DNA from: JAXGYX01 sp040772065 | GTDB lineage: Bacteria > Bacillota > Clostridia > Saccharofermentanales > Fastidiosipilaceae | Direction: 5' to 3' | NCBI GenBank assembly: GCA_040772065.1 | Contig: JAXGYX010000001.1 | Coordinates: forward strand, 2,108,001 to 2,172,000 | Length of the DNA: 64,000 bases | Shown: piece by piece, positions 9,222-17,775 of the stretch | Layout of the letters: every line of letters begins with the position of its first letter | How positions within the stretch are numbered: the first letter of the stretch is position 1 | Notes under the pieces: generated by a model | What the model saw: the letters and a program-made list of their open reading frames with translations, nothing else | Databases searched by the model: none | Told to the model about the DNA's origin: nothing | Program-made: the position numbers and the translations under genes

Positions 9222-10325
9222 TTACTCTTCCGGGTTGACCGCTTCACGGGCTTTTCCCACAAACTCCTCAGGGAAAGTATAACCGATTTGGTCCGCATAA
9301 TCCTGGTTGAACACGAGTTCAGGATTGGTGATGAATTCTACCGGCATGGCGCTTACATCCTCTCCATCCTCGAAGATGCGCAACGCCATGTCCGCGGTTT
9401 GCTCACCGAGGTTGAAGTAGTTGATCGAGACGGAAGCCAGGCCACCGTCGGCGCACATCGCCTCGACCGCCGGGATGATGGGTATGTCGTTGTCCATCGC
9501 CACTTTCGCGATGGTCGGCATGGCGCTGGCGATCAGGTTGTCGGAAGGCAGGTAGATCGCGTCAACTTCGTGGATGATCGACTCGGTAACCTGTTGAATT
9601 TCGTTGGTGGAGGAGATGGTGCCTTCAACCAACTTCAGTCCAAGCTCATCACAGGTTTCTTTCGCCATTTTGATCTGCAACTCGGAATTAGCTTCGCTGG
9701 ATGAATAGACGGTGCCGATTGTCTTTGTCTCGGGGAACAGCTCGGTGATCAATTCAATCTGATCTTTGATCGGTGTCATGTCGGACGTGCCCGAAACATT
9801 GCCACCGGGCGCATCATTGGAGTCGACCAGTTGGGCGGTTTCCAGGTCGGTGACTGCGGTCACCAAAATCGGCTTGTCTTTGATCACATTGGCAGCGGCC
9901 TGAGCGGCCGGAGTCGCGATCGCCAAAATCAGATCGTAATCCGATACTGCGAATTGACCGGCTATGGTCTGACAGTTCGCCTGTTCACCCTGACCGTTTT
10001 GCAGATCGATCTTAAGGTTTTCACCTTCGATATAGCCGCGATCGTTGAGACGCTTGACAAATCCATCATATGCCTGGTTGAGAGAACCGTGCTCGATGAA
10101 CTGAATGACGCCGATTTTCAAAACTTCGTCACTTTTCGCGTCGGTGTTGGTGTTGTCGTCGGAATCATTGACCGATGTTTTCTCGTCCACCGCGGTGGTA
10201 GTGGTTTCCACGGACGGATCGACAGTGGTCTCCGGTGTCTTGCCGCCGCCACAGGAGGCGAGCGACCCGAGCATCAACGCGGAAGCCATCACGGTGGCCA
10301 GTATGCGGCCCAATTTCTTTTTCAT
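9222..10325 (-). CDS. ABC importer substrate-binding lipoprotein (pfam04392-like)
   Basis: A 367-residue periplasmic-binding-like lipoprotein: positively charged start, hydrophobic h-region, lipobox LASC with Cys at about 26, then an acidic Thr/Asp linker and a two-lobed type I fold (KIGVIQFIEHGSLNQAYDGF...). Proteins of this family (TrpX and relatives) bind tryptophan, tyrosine or other small ligands; the ligand cannot be read from the sequence. No T-box leader is present upstream. RBS GGAGAG precedes the ATG. Confidence 0.9.
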   Translation of the reverse strand: MKKKLGRILATVMASALMLGSLASCGGGKTPETTVDPSVETTTTAVDEKTSVNDSDDNTNTDAKSDEVLKIGVIQFIEHGSLNQAYDGFVKRLNDRGYIEGENLKIDLQNGQGEQANCQTIAGQFAVSDYDLILAIATPAAQAAANVIKDKPILVTAVTDLETAQLVDSNDAPGGNVSGTSDMTPIKDQIELITELFPETKTIGTVYSSSEANSELQIKMAKETCDELGLKLVEGTISSTNEIQQVTESIIHEVDAIYLPSDNLIASAMPTIAKVAMDNDIPIIPAVEAMCADGGLASVSINYFNLGEQTADMALRIFEDGEDVSAMPVEFITNPELVFNQDYADQIGYTFPEEFVGKAREAVNPEE

Positions 10326-10442
10326 TTTTCTCTCCTTTTCGCAATAAGTTTTTCATTCAAGTAAAACGAATGGTCGCGCTATTCATTTCGCGCACGAATA
10401 TTTTTCGGTCTTTTCTAAGTTGTGAAGAAAAAACACGGTACC

Positions 10443-10448
10443 ATTATA
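10443..10448 (-). promoter_or_regulatory. Candidate -10 element of the ABC importer operon
   Basis: On the minus strand TATAAT is found about 118 bases upstream of the lipoprotein start. The -35 region is weak. The rest of 10326-10607 is AT-rich without an ORF or a riboswitch-like fold that I can recognise. Confidence 0.4.
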
Positions 10449-10609
10449 AACATATGCGGGCATTAAAGCATAGGTATTAGTATATATAATTAACTTAATT
10501 AGTCTATCAAATGACCAATTTGAGCGCAAACCGTACGAACAAGTCTGATCTCCGCGTGAGTTTGGAAAAATGATGGGTCCAAATGAGCGCCAAGTCCGGA
10601 AAATCCAGA

Positions 10610-10637
10610 TTGACTTTTTTCCTCTTCAAGTTATAAT
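10610..10637 (+). promoter_or_regulatory. Promoter of tRNA-Ala
   Basis: TTGACT (10610-10615) and TATAAT (10632-10637) are separated by 16 bp and end 13 bp before the tRNA. This is a near-consensus vegetative promoter. Confidence 0.85.
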
Positions 10638-10650
10638 AGACTCGTTAGTT

Positions 10651-10726
<76 letters not shown>

Positions 10727-10730
10727 CAGA

Positions 10731-10768
10731 CCCTGTGACCCTTGTGGTTGCGGGGTTTCTTGTTTCTT
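10731..10768 (+). terminator. tRNA terminator
   Basis: A 10-bp stem including G-T pairs (10731-10740 with 10746-10755) and a 5-nt loop is followed by TTTCTTGTTTCTT. It ends the tRNA transcript. Confidence 0.75.
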
Positions 10769-10934
10769 ATGATACTAGAATGATACTAAAATTTATAACT
10801 CTTCTAAAATTCTCGATTATTTCATGCTCATCCGAGGGGAACAAGTGACCATATATATCTAACGTGATTGAGGTTTTTACATGACCGAGTCGAGCCGATA
10901 CTAATTTAATGTTAGCCCCTTTACTAATCATTAC
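10767..10934 (-). pseudogene. Tyrosine recombinase (integrase), C-terminal remnant
   Basis: The minus-strand frame stopping at 10767 encodes MISKGANIKLVSARLGH followed by VKTSITLDIYGHLFPSDEHE, which is the C-terminal catalytic part of phage/ICE integrases: the LGH box and the YGH nucleophile-tyrosine segment. Upstream an in-frame TAA interrupts the frame in the region where HxLRH is expected, and nothing recognisable continues beyond it. The 3' end lies 41 bp from the tRNA-Ala end, the usual place for an integrase next to its attachment site. It is decayed and not functional. The remaining bases to 11014 hold the panE leader. Confidence 0.8.
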
Positions 10935-10956
10935 ATGCAGATATTATCGCACGTTG

Positions 10957-10987
10957 TTGTAGTTCAATATAATTGTTTCAACTACAA
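10957..10987. promoter_or_regulatory. Inverted repeat upstream of panE-like gene
   Basis: TTGTAGTT (10957-10964) and AACTACAA (10980-10987) form a perfect 8-bp inverted repeat around a TATAAT (10968-10973). It may be an operator or a small hairpin in the leader; the role is not known. Confidence 0.4.
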
Positions 10988-11014
10988 TAACATTATTCTA
11001 GGAGGTGTCTTTAG

Positions 11015-11920
11015 ATGAAAAAAGTGTCAATCATGGGTATGGGCGCGCTTGGACTTATGTATGGAACGCTAATTAAAAAAAACGCACCCGAGGTTGAGCT
11101 TACCTATGTGGCAGACAAAAATCGAGCGATAAAATATAACGATACTGATTTTGAAGTGAATGGGGAAGCGCATCGTTTTTGTGTGACAGCGGAAGAGAAA
11201 GCCGAGGAAGCGGATTTACTGATTGTAGCGGTCAAATACACGGGGTTTTCAGATGCGTTGGAATACATGAAAAACTGTATTGGATCACACACGATTATTA
11301 TTTCTGTCATGAATGGAATTTCTAGCGAAAGGCTGATTGGCGAGCGTTATGGCTTTGAGCACATTATTTATTCTGTTGCACAGGGCATGGATGCAATGAA
11401 ATTCGGTAATAAGCTCACATATACGCAATCCGGTGAACTTCGCATTGGGGTGACGAAAAATGGCAGACAGGAAAACCTCGATAAGCTAACAGAATTCTTT
11501 GACAGGATTCAACTGCCATATACGCTTGAAGATGATATTCTTTATCGACTATGGGGAAAACTCATGCTGAATGTAGGTATCAATCAAACCTGCATGGTAT
11601 ATGGGCAGACCTATGGTCAAGTGCTCGAAAAAGGTGAATCCAACCGTACATTCTATGCTGCTTGTAGAGAGGTGTTGGCGGTTGCGATAGCAGAAGGCAT
11701 CAATTTGACGGAAGAGGATATAAAAGAATATGTGAGTATTTTAGGGACTTTGAGTTATGACGGTATGCCTTCGATGGCACAAGACCGCGTCAATAAAAAA
11801 CCCTCAGAGGTGGATATGTTTGCGGGTACAGTGATAGAACTCGGTAAAAAATACGATATCAGCGTGCCAACGAATGAATTTTTGTATGAGCGAATTAAAG
11901 AAATCGAAAAAGAATATTAA
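11015..11920 (+). CDS. panE: 2-dehydropantoate 2-reductase family protein
   Basis: Ketopantoate reductase family: NADPH-binding GMGALGLMYG at the N-terminus, the conserved lysine in VAVKYT (Lys74), MNGI, the catalytic lysine and asparagines in GKLMLNVGINQ (Lys182), and the C-terminal PSMAQDRVNKKPSEVDMFAG segment. At 301 residues it has the usual length. It lies alone rather than with panBC and in a low-GC block next to an integrase scar, so it may be a horizontally acquired paralogue acting on another 2-oxoacid. RBS AGGAGGTG. Confidence 0.85.
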   Translation: MKKVSIMGMGALGLMYGTLIKKNAPEVELTYVADKNRAIKYNDTDFEVNGEAHRFCVTAEEKAEEADLLIVAVKYTGFSDALEYMKNCIGSHTIIISVMNGISSERLIGERYGFEHIIYSVAQGMDAMKFGNKLTYTQSGELRIGVTKNGRQENLDKLTEFFDRIQLPYTLEDDILYRLWGKLMLNVGINQTCMVYGQTYGQVLEKGESNRTFYAACREVLAVAIAEGINLTEEDIKEYVSILGTLSYDGMPSMAQDRVNKKPSEVDMFAGTVIELGKKYDISVPTNEFLYERIKEIEKEY

Positions 11921-12057
11921 GATCGGAAATGATTAAAATAGGTTTTTACCCATAGGACAAATTAAAAATCGCAAGTTAAGAAATGTAACAGTTGGTGATT
12001 TAGTGGAAATCAAATATAATCCTAACAATAATCAAAAAAATTGAAAGGGTGATTTTT

Positions 12058-12633
12058 TTGAGATCATTAGTAAAATATGCAAAGTGGCTGATGCTTGTTT
12101 CCGGCATACTGATTACAATTTTGGGAATATCCATGCTGTTTAAGCCGCTGCAAAATTTGGTTTCTCTTATTATATTCATCGGTATTTCGGCGCTGATTTC
12201 GGGGACTTCCGAAGTGATTTCATTTTTCGGAGAGAGAAAGGAAGATCGCTCCGGTTGGGCATTGGCAAGTGGAATTGTAACCATAGTTTTCGGTGTCTGG
12301 GTTTCCTTCGGTCGCGGTTCCATCTTCCTTCTTGGAATCCTGCCATATGTTTTTGCGCTATGGGTTATCGCGTCTAGTATTATGCGTATTATCAGTTCAC
12401 ATGCCTTGAAAGTTTGGGGGCGCACATACTGGGTATGGCTCATGGTATTTGGTATATTGGGTATTGCTTTTGGCATATTTTCTCTGTTTGCTCCGATGAT
12501 TTCAGGCACAATTATTGTCTATGCGGTTGCGCTTATGCTCATTTCCTACGGTGCGAATAATATAGCAGGATTTATCCGGATGAAAAAATTCGAGAACTTC
12601 ATCCGTAAAAGTCTTGAAAGAAATAAGATATGA
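12058..12633 (+). CDS. DUF308/HdeD-like membrane protein
   Basis: About 191 residues with six hydrophobic helices arranged as three repeated pairs, and the glycine-rich turns typical of HdeD/DUF308 proteins. The function of this family in Gram-positives is not established. AAAGGG at 12044-12049 best serves TTG 12058; a GTG at 12049 would overlap the ribosome binding site. The stop overlaps the next start (ATGA), so the two genes are co-translated. Confidence 0.75.
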   Translation: MRSLVKYAKWLMLVSGILITILGISMLFKPLQNLVSLIIFIGISALISGTSEVISFFGERKEDRSGWALASGIVTIVFGVWVSFGRGSIFLLGILPYVFALWVIASSIMRIISSHALKVWGRTYWVWLMVFGILGIAFGIFSLFAPMISGTIIVYAVALMLISYGANNIAGFIRMKKFENFIRKSLERNKI

Positions 12634-13283
12634 ATGTGAGGAAACCCGAAAAAATTGAGTGGCAAGGCACGATAGTGTCTGTTCAGCCACGGACGACAGT
12701 TTGGCGTTATCGCCTCGACAACCGAACCCATTACCATCGCGGATATAACATATTTCTTGATGGAATATCGAACGGGAATGAGGGGCGTTTCAGCGTGGCT
12801 ATCTCCGAAAAGCAACAGCAGAAACTCGTCTTCCGCATCGGAGATGAAGCAAAAGGCACTGCTTGGACAAAAATGTATGACGTGAGTGACTACGCTGATT
12901 TTTATCGAGCCGGCAGCCTAAAGATTACGCAGAAAGCTGAGCGGTCAAACGCATCATATCCGCCCTTTACGATTGAACCGCCAAGCATGGAGGTCTACGA
13001 AATCCGTGGGGCGAGGATGCTCAGTTCCGCTTGTTACAAAGGCAAGTGCTTTCAATGCGCTTTTGCGACGATGTCGGCGGTTGAGATTGAATACAATTGG
13101 GGCGTGAGCAGAAAATACCGTTTCGAGGCTTTTTGCTACGGCCCTTTTTCCTGCAAGTTTTACAAGATGGGTAAATCTCGTGCCGTACCTTATAAAGACT
13201 ACGGTTCAGACTATGACACGGGCTGGCTGGATGATCTATGCACTGAATGTCGCGGCGATGACCCGTGGGAAACGCAATGGTGA
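12630..13283 (+). CDS. Cys-rich protein of unknown function
   Basis: I do not recognise this 217-residue soluble protein. It begins with a beta-rich half (EWQGTIVSVQPRTTVWRYRLDNR) that could be an OB-like barrel and ends with a cysteine-rich half: CYKGKCFQC at about 138-146, further Cys at FCYGPFSCKFY and DDLCTECRG near the C-terminus, a plausible zinc site. No signal peptide or membrane segment. It is translationally coupled to the DUF308 gene and has the same low GC, so both probably arrived together. Confidence 0.6.
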   Translation: MNVRKPEKIEWQGTIVSVQPRTTVWRYRLDNRTHYHRGYNIFLDGISNGNEGRFSVAISEKQQQKLVFRIGDEAKGTAWTKMYDVSDYADFYRAGSLKITQKAERSNASYPPFTIEPPSMEVYEIRGARMLSSACYKGKCFQCAFATMSAVEIEYNWGVSRKYRFEAFCYGPFSCKFYKMGKSRAVPYKDYGSDYDTGWLDDLCTECRGDDPWETQW

Positions 13284-13299
13284 GCCAAATCACTAACCA

Positions 13300-13634
13300 T
13301 CTGTTGAGTGCTAATAACAATTGGCTAATCTCGCTAAATCCGGACACCTGATCCATCGGGTCGCAAAACGTGATGTCCGGCATAATGTCAAAGTTGTATT
13401 GCGAATTTTCAATAAAATATTGTGTCATTTTGAAGATATCAGAGTTTTCGGGAAATACCATATTTGATAAAAAAACAACTCCGCGCTCAGTCAGCACGTG
13501 GAAGACGCTATCATATTATATAAGCGCCACGGGACCGGTCCGGGCCGACTTCTCCGGTAATGAGGAATTCCCTTGGTGGAAAGAATGGGCGGACGGAGTT
13601 GTTTTCTCTAATGCCGTTAAGAAAATCGAAAAAG
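13300..13634 (-). pseudogene. Cryptic coding block or interspersed repeat
   Basis: Between two genes, the minus strand keeps one frame nearly open: from 13634 it reads KSAGLLAFSIFLTALEKTT... to ...SARTGPVALI, one TAA, then YDSVFHVLTERGVVFLSN and FPENSDIFKMTQYFIENS to about 13300. The second half, with HVLTERGVVFLSN, resembles the strand-turn region after the catalytic motifs of class I methyltransferases. There is no start codon with an RBS. It could be a decayed gene or a repeat element found elsewhere in the genome; I cannot decide between them. Confidence 0.35.
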
Positions 13635-14972
13635 CTAAAAGTCCCGCCGATTTTCTCTTTCCAAGTTCACCGGGTCACCGGATGTATCCAGATCGCCGCG
13701 CAATGTAAGCGTATAGGAATTATTGCTCTCAAGACTGAACAACTCGTTATCGCCCACACCGTTTGTTAAGACCGAATAGTATCCGTCCTCACCAAACATG
13801 TCCGTTTCTCCGAACCAATCACCATATCCATAAGCGGCTTTGATCCGATAGCTGCCTTGCGGCAACGAAACCGTAGCCTCTCCACCCTCTGCGATGGTGA
13901 TACAGCTAACAAGCACATTGTCGGCTGTATAAATTTTTATGTAGTTCCTGCTTCCATCGCTTTTCGGGGGGACGATCGCCAAAGAAAGATTGCTGTTCTT
14001 ATAGTCCTGATTACGGTACGATTCCCCTGTGGACGGAAAAGACTGCACGCAGGTGGACATGCGCTCGTCCGCGTCATCAAAGGAGCCCAATTCTTTAAAC
14101 GCAAGGTAAGCGTCGTAGTACGCGCCCTGCTCATAATACTCTTCAGCGACCGCATAGTTTACTTTGTTGACGCAAAAGGCATGTTTTTCCGTCGCATCCG
14201 GAAAAGAATCGGTGGGCAATTTATAATAGAGGTCTTTCGCGGCTAAATAGTCAGCGGACTCAAACAATTCCTCCGCCTGCAAATAGATAACCGTATTACT
14301 GCAATGCGCCGCCTGTTGGGCGGCGTCCCGGAAATTGCCCAGCAGCGCGAAAGCCTTCGCCGCATCCGCATAAAGCTCCTGTGAAAGCAGCTGTTCGGCC
14401 TTTTCATAAGCAATCGCGTTTTCACAGTAAGCCGCCTGCTCAGGCGCGTCCTCAAAGCCTCCAAGCGCCAAAAACGCGGCCAGCGCCTTTTCGTAGTCCC
14501 CGTTATCAAGGGATTGTTTGGCGGCCTGATAGTCCTCGGCGATTTCGCAGTGCTCGATCATCTCAGGCGCGTCCTCAAAGGATTTCAACTCGGCAAACAA
14601 CACCTTAGCTCCGGTATAGTCGCCGTTTTCCAGCAATACGATCGCATGGTTATATTTTGTCATTTTTGCATTATGTAAGACAACAGGAACGATAATCGCA
14701 GTCAGCACAACCAGCAGCAGGGACACGCTCACAATAATAACGGCTTTTTTGTTCTTGAAGAATTCCTTTTTCCGCGGTGTTGTTTGGTGTTCAACAGGTG
14801 AGACTTGCGGCGGCGCAGCCATGTATACAGGTTGTGGGGCGATGTAAGGTGTTGCTTGCGCTGTGTTGTTGTCAATTGTGAAATCAGGTGTTTTCCCCCG
14901 CATGGCATTACCACAGACCGGGCAGTAGTCCTCAATTTCCGGTACTTGCATTCCGCAGTTTTTGCAAATCAT
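13635..14972 (-). CDS. Zinc-ribbon membrane protein with TPR-like repeats
   Basis: The 445-residue protein starts with a zinc ribbon (CKNCGMQVPEIEDYCPVCG), has one membrane helix at about 80-102, and then five repeats of about 37 residues built on the pattern Y-x2-A-x3-L-x3-G-x-Y-x2-A-x3-F-x2-L-x2-F-x-DA-x-E with a trailing Cys, which look like TPR/Sel1-type helical hairpins. A beta-rich C-terminal domain follows. The topology suggests a cytoplasmic ribbon and an extracytoplasmic repeat arm. Function unknown. RBS GAGGAGGG. It is the last gene in the minus-strand locus. Confidence 0.8.
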   Translation of the reverse strand: MICKNCGMQVPEIEDYCPVCGNAMRGKTPDFTIDNNTAQATPYIAPQPVYMAAPPQVSPVEHQTTPRKKEFFKNKKAVIIVSVSLLLVVLTAIIVPVVLHNAKMTKYNHAIVLLENGDYTGAKVLFAELKSFEDAPEMIEHCEIAEDYQAAKQSLDNGDYEKALAAFLALGGFEDAPEQAAYCENAIAYEKAEQLLSQELYADAAKAFALLGNFRDAAQQAAHCSNTVIYLQAEELFESADYLAAKDLYYKLPTDSFPDATEKHAFCVNKVNYAVAEEYYEQGAYYDAYLAFKELGSFDDADERMSTCVQSFPSTGESYRNQDYKNSNLSLAIVPPKSDGSRNYIKIYTADNVLVSCITIAEGGEATVSLPQGSYRIKAAYGYGDWFGETDMFGEDGYYSVLTNGVGDNELFSLESNNSYTLTLRGDLDTSGDPVNLERENRRDF

Positions 14973-15002
14973 ATTATTCCCTCCTCTTATTTCACGGGCG
15001 CG

Positions 15003-15245
15003 TCATTCGCTGAACAGTCCATTGGCCGCACGCGGAGTGGACTCCAACACATGTGGATTGTCGTCCGGAATCAAAGTGTAGAACAGCGGTACAGTGTAAA
15101 GCTCCTCCGGCCCGTCCTCGGCCTCTGCGAAGAACATGTATACGACCAGGGAAGCGGTAGGGAACTTAACACGCTCATGATCGAAAGAAACGTGTTCTCC
15201 GCCTTGTTGGATGCTTGATCCACGGTGGTGTACTCCTTGTGTGAT
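15003..15245 (-). pseudogene. Broken small gene in the zinc-ribbon locus
   Basis: The minus-strand frame ending with TGA at 15003 encodes a sensible protein tail (GEHVSFDHERVKFPTASLVV, later EELYTVPLFYTLIPDDNPH) of about 65 residues, but has no start codon with an RBS; it opens directly at the stop of the upstream gene. A GTG with AAGGAG exists at about 15226 in another frame, so a frameshift or truncation has probably destroyed the gene. I do not recognise the product. Confidence 0.4.
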
Positions 15246-16157
15246 CTATTCGTTGTACTTGGATAAATCGACACCCCCGCGCTCCAGCTCCTCAAAGGTT
15301 TGTATCGCCTCGATCATGGTTGAGCGCAAAGTCTGTTTCAGGTCATCCATCCCTTTTAGCGTCATTCTCGCGTTCCCAAGCTGTTTTGCCATATCGGCGT
15401 CTGAAAACTGATTTCCGGCAATGCGGTTAAATTCGCGAAACTTGTATTCGTCGAAGGCGCCACACGCATCCAGATAGGATAGGCCCAAACGGTACCTGTC
15501 AAGAATGCTCACAGGTTTTTTATTTTCACGAATGGCCGCCGCCTGCGCCACCGGCGGCACCTCGGGAACGCTTTTGTTGGCGGGATACGCGCGTGTTTGC
15601 GTCGCGGTGGATGCTTTTAATTCCCTTTTGGTCCAAACCGCCGCTGCCAACGCCCCCGTAAGCGGGATCAACAAAAAGTAATACTGTGTCGAATATGTAA
15701 AGCTGTGATATATCAACGAGGGGTAGCCGATACTGATTAGCGCGATCGCCACGATAGCAAATCCAAAGCAAGTCTCGCAGATGAGAAAAGTCAGTACCTT
15801 GCCCAATCGCTTCGATTTTGAGAAATACGCGACGCCCGCGTTTATGAGTACGTAAATACCGAAGACGCAAAACAGCCAATAGAGTATCCTGACGAACCAT
15901 CCAGCAACCATGAAAGTGTCGCCGTCGCTGAACTCATAGATGTTACTGAAATAGTCCGGGCGCGCCATTTTCACCGCGCCGCCCCTGGTCGTAAAGAGCT
16001 TTTCTTCCCCAAAGCCCAGCAATCCGGCCCCTGTGCTTTTTAGCATCGGTAAATCCTCGTTATGGGCGAAAATCAGAAATACCGAAAGGAACAACGTAAT
16101 GGCCAACAACAAAATAATCAATATGTATCCCATTTTAATTTTTTTCTCGCTTCCCAT
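15246..16157 (-). CDS. Four-helix membrane protein with shared C-terminal domain
   Basis: Residues 1-190 carry about four transmembrane segments with an extracytoplasmic loop between helices 1 and 2. A proline-rich linker leads to a soluble C-terminal domain of about 86 residues beginning ILDRYRLGLSYLDACGAFDE and ending GVDLSKYNE. The same domain closes the DUF805 protein at 20512-21390 (about 55 of 86 residues identical by eye). No function is known to me. The shared domain implies that both proteins contact the same partner. Confidence 0.75.
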   Translation of the reverse strand: MGSEKKIKMGYILIILLLAITLFLSVFLIFAHNEDLPMLKSTGAGLLGFGEEKLFTTRGGAVKMARPDYFSNIYEFSDGDTFMVAGWFVRILYWLFCVFGIYVLINAGVAYFSKSKRLGKVLTFLICETCFGFAIVAIALISIGYPSLIYHSFTYSTQYYFLLIPLTGALAAAVWTKRELKASTATQTRAYPANKSVPEVPPVAQAAAIRENKKPVSILDRYRLGLSYLDACGAFDEYKFREFNRIAGNQFSDADMAKQLGNARMTLKGMDDLKQTLRSTMIEAIQTFEELERGGVDLSKYNE

Positions 16158-16236
16158 CTCGCATTACCCCCCCATTAAAAAGCTCACGGCAACAGATAAA
16201 ATTGATTAAAAATATGTTTTCTCGAGTGTTTACGCT

Positions 16237-17760
16237 TTATAAATCGTTGAAGTGAATATGCGTCGTGTCAGCGAGGTTATATTGGCCACATTCCGGGCAC
16301 CGCACAATGGTTTTCGTTCTGTATCCAACGCCGTCAACCCAGCTATAGCCACATAATCCGCACGTTACCGACAGCAGGTAATTATCGGTGACTTTGTTTG
16401 CGGCCATTTGCAGGTCGGGCATACGTTCGGGGAAAAATGCCGTTTTCGCATCGCCTTGTCGCAGGGATAAATCGCGCTGGAAATCGCAAAGCTGTGAGAG
16501 AAACATACCGTCCTTGTCCTTGCCCCAGTCGCCTTCCGGCGTGTGCACCATTACGTAATACAGCGGTTGTTCGATGGTCGTTCGCTCCAGAAAATACCTC
16601 GCTTCTTCGGCTGTTTGAGCGGTATAGTCCTCGTAAGTGTATGCGTTTTGCTTCCTGATCCCTTCTGAAGCAAGCTGTGGCTTGGGCGCCTTTTCACCGC
16701 ACTTGACACAGGTAAAATGCTTATATTCATGCGCGCAGGAAACAGCAGCCGGTTGAGGCGCGGGTTCGGGCGTGAGCGGAGGTTGCCCTTCAACTTCGGC
16801 ATCCGGCTTGCTCTCATGAACGAGAGGAATACCCATCACAAACATACCGATCATGGGATTGGAAAGCTGGATCGAGTTCTCTTCGCATAGCCTTATGCCT
16901 CTCTCTATTGTTCCGCCCGGAATCCCTTCTTTGAGCAGATACGCGCGGACCCCGTCTTTGAAGATGTCAAAGTTATACGACACGGACATTACCTCGCCGA
17001 TATTGAGGCTCTGAATATTGGCCTCCCATTGGTCGGGGCGGATGGTTTTGATATCCATGTCCGCCACGGAGTCGTAATCATCCTTTAATTTTTGCGCTTT
17101 TTCCAGTATGATGTCGTCCCCTACCGCCATGCCAAAATCGGGGCCTTGCGCCGCGAACACATAAAAGACGTCTTTTTGCTTATACACGTTGGGAGGAGGG
17201 ACAGGCGAGGCGGAATCCATTACGCCCCGCGGGGAAACAGGCGGCATTTGCATGGAAGGCGGCGTTGCCGGCGCGGCCGGCACAGCGGTCTGCCGCGCGG
17301 GCATTGGCTGAGCGCTTCCGTTTACGGCGGCGCCGCAAGCCCCACAAAATTGCGTTCCCTCCATCAGCTGCTGTCCGCAGCGCAAACAGAATCTATTTGG
17401 GGCAGAAACGCCTGCCTGTGGATAAGGAGCTGCGTACCCTTGCGGCTGTGGCATAGGCGACTGCGTCGTGTTATACGTACTGCCCGGCACATAAACCGGC
17501 GTAGCCTGTACGCCTAGCTTTTTTGAGGGCTTTTTGGCGATGAAATAGGACGTTATGGCGCCAATGGCGGCAAAAACAAGCGCAAGTATGTAGCTGCCGA
17601 CTCCCAACTCGGCGGCGCCGCCAATAAACGCTCCCAAGAATTCCAAGCCGAGCCATAGTCCGATTGTCAATCCGATTGCTCCGCCGCCGCTTTTACCAAC
17701 CGCGACGGCATTCTTTCTGTTGGTCATGCAAAGAACGATAAGCACGATGATTTCCAGCAT
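16237..17760 (-). CDS. Membrane protein with three zinc-ribbon-like modules
   Basis: The 507-residue protein has N-terminal hydrophobic segments (about 1-10 and 25-75), a Pro/Gln-rich linker, a zinc ribbon at about 124-142 (CLRCGQQLMEGTQFCGACG), a soluble region, a central CAHEYKHFTCVKCG module, and a C-terminal four-cysteine module (CGLCGYSW...CPECGQYN). The middle mixes hydrophilic alpha/beta sequence of no recognised family. It belongs to the minus-strand locus; likely a scaffold at the membrane. Function not known. Confidence 0.75.
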   Translation of the reverse strand: MLEIIVLIVLCMTNRKNAVAVGKSGGGAIGLTIGLWLGLEFLGAFIGGAAELGVGSYILALVFAAIGAITSYFIAKKPSKKLGVQATPVYVPGSTYNTTQSPMPQPQGYAAPYPQAGVSAPNRFCLRCGQQLMEGTQFCGACGAAVNGSAQPMPARQTAVPAAPATPPSMQMPPVSPRGVMDSASPVPPPNVYKQKDVFYVFAAQGPDFGMAVGDDIILEKAQKLKDDYDSVADMDIKTIRPDQWEANIQSLNIGEVMSVSYNFDIFKDGVRAYLLKEGIPGGTIERGIRLCEENSIQLSNPMIGMFVMGIPLVHESKPDAEVEGQPPLTPEPAPQPAAVSCAHEYKHFTCVKCGEKAPKPQLASEGIRKQNAYTYEDYTAQTAEEARYFLERTTIEQPLYYVMVHTPEGDWGKDKDGMFLSQLCDFQRDLSLRQGDAKTAFFPERMPDLQMAANKVTDNYLLSVTCGLCGYSWVDGVGYRTKTIVRCPECGQYNLADTTHIHFNDL

Positions 17761-17775
17761 AGTTATTTCTCCCTG

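Noticed and set aside
10326..10607. Possible riboswitch or T-box before the ABC importer
   Set aside because: No T-box sequence, specifier stem or other known aptamer core can be found; the region is simply AT-rich.
13021..13497. 158-codon minus-strand frame overlapping the Cys-rich gene
   Set aside because: Only its first part (to about 13300) has protein-like sequence; the rest is a shadow of the plus-strand gene, so it is treated as part of the cryptic block.
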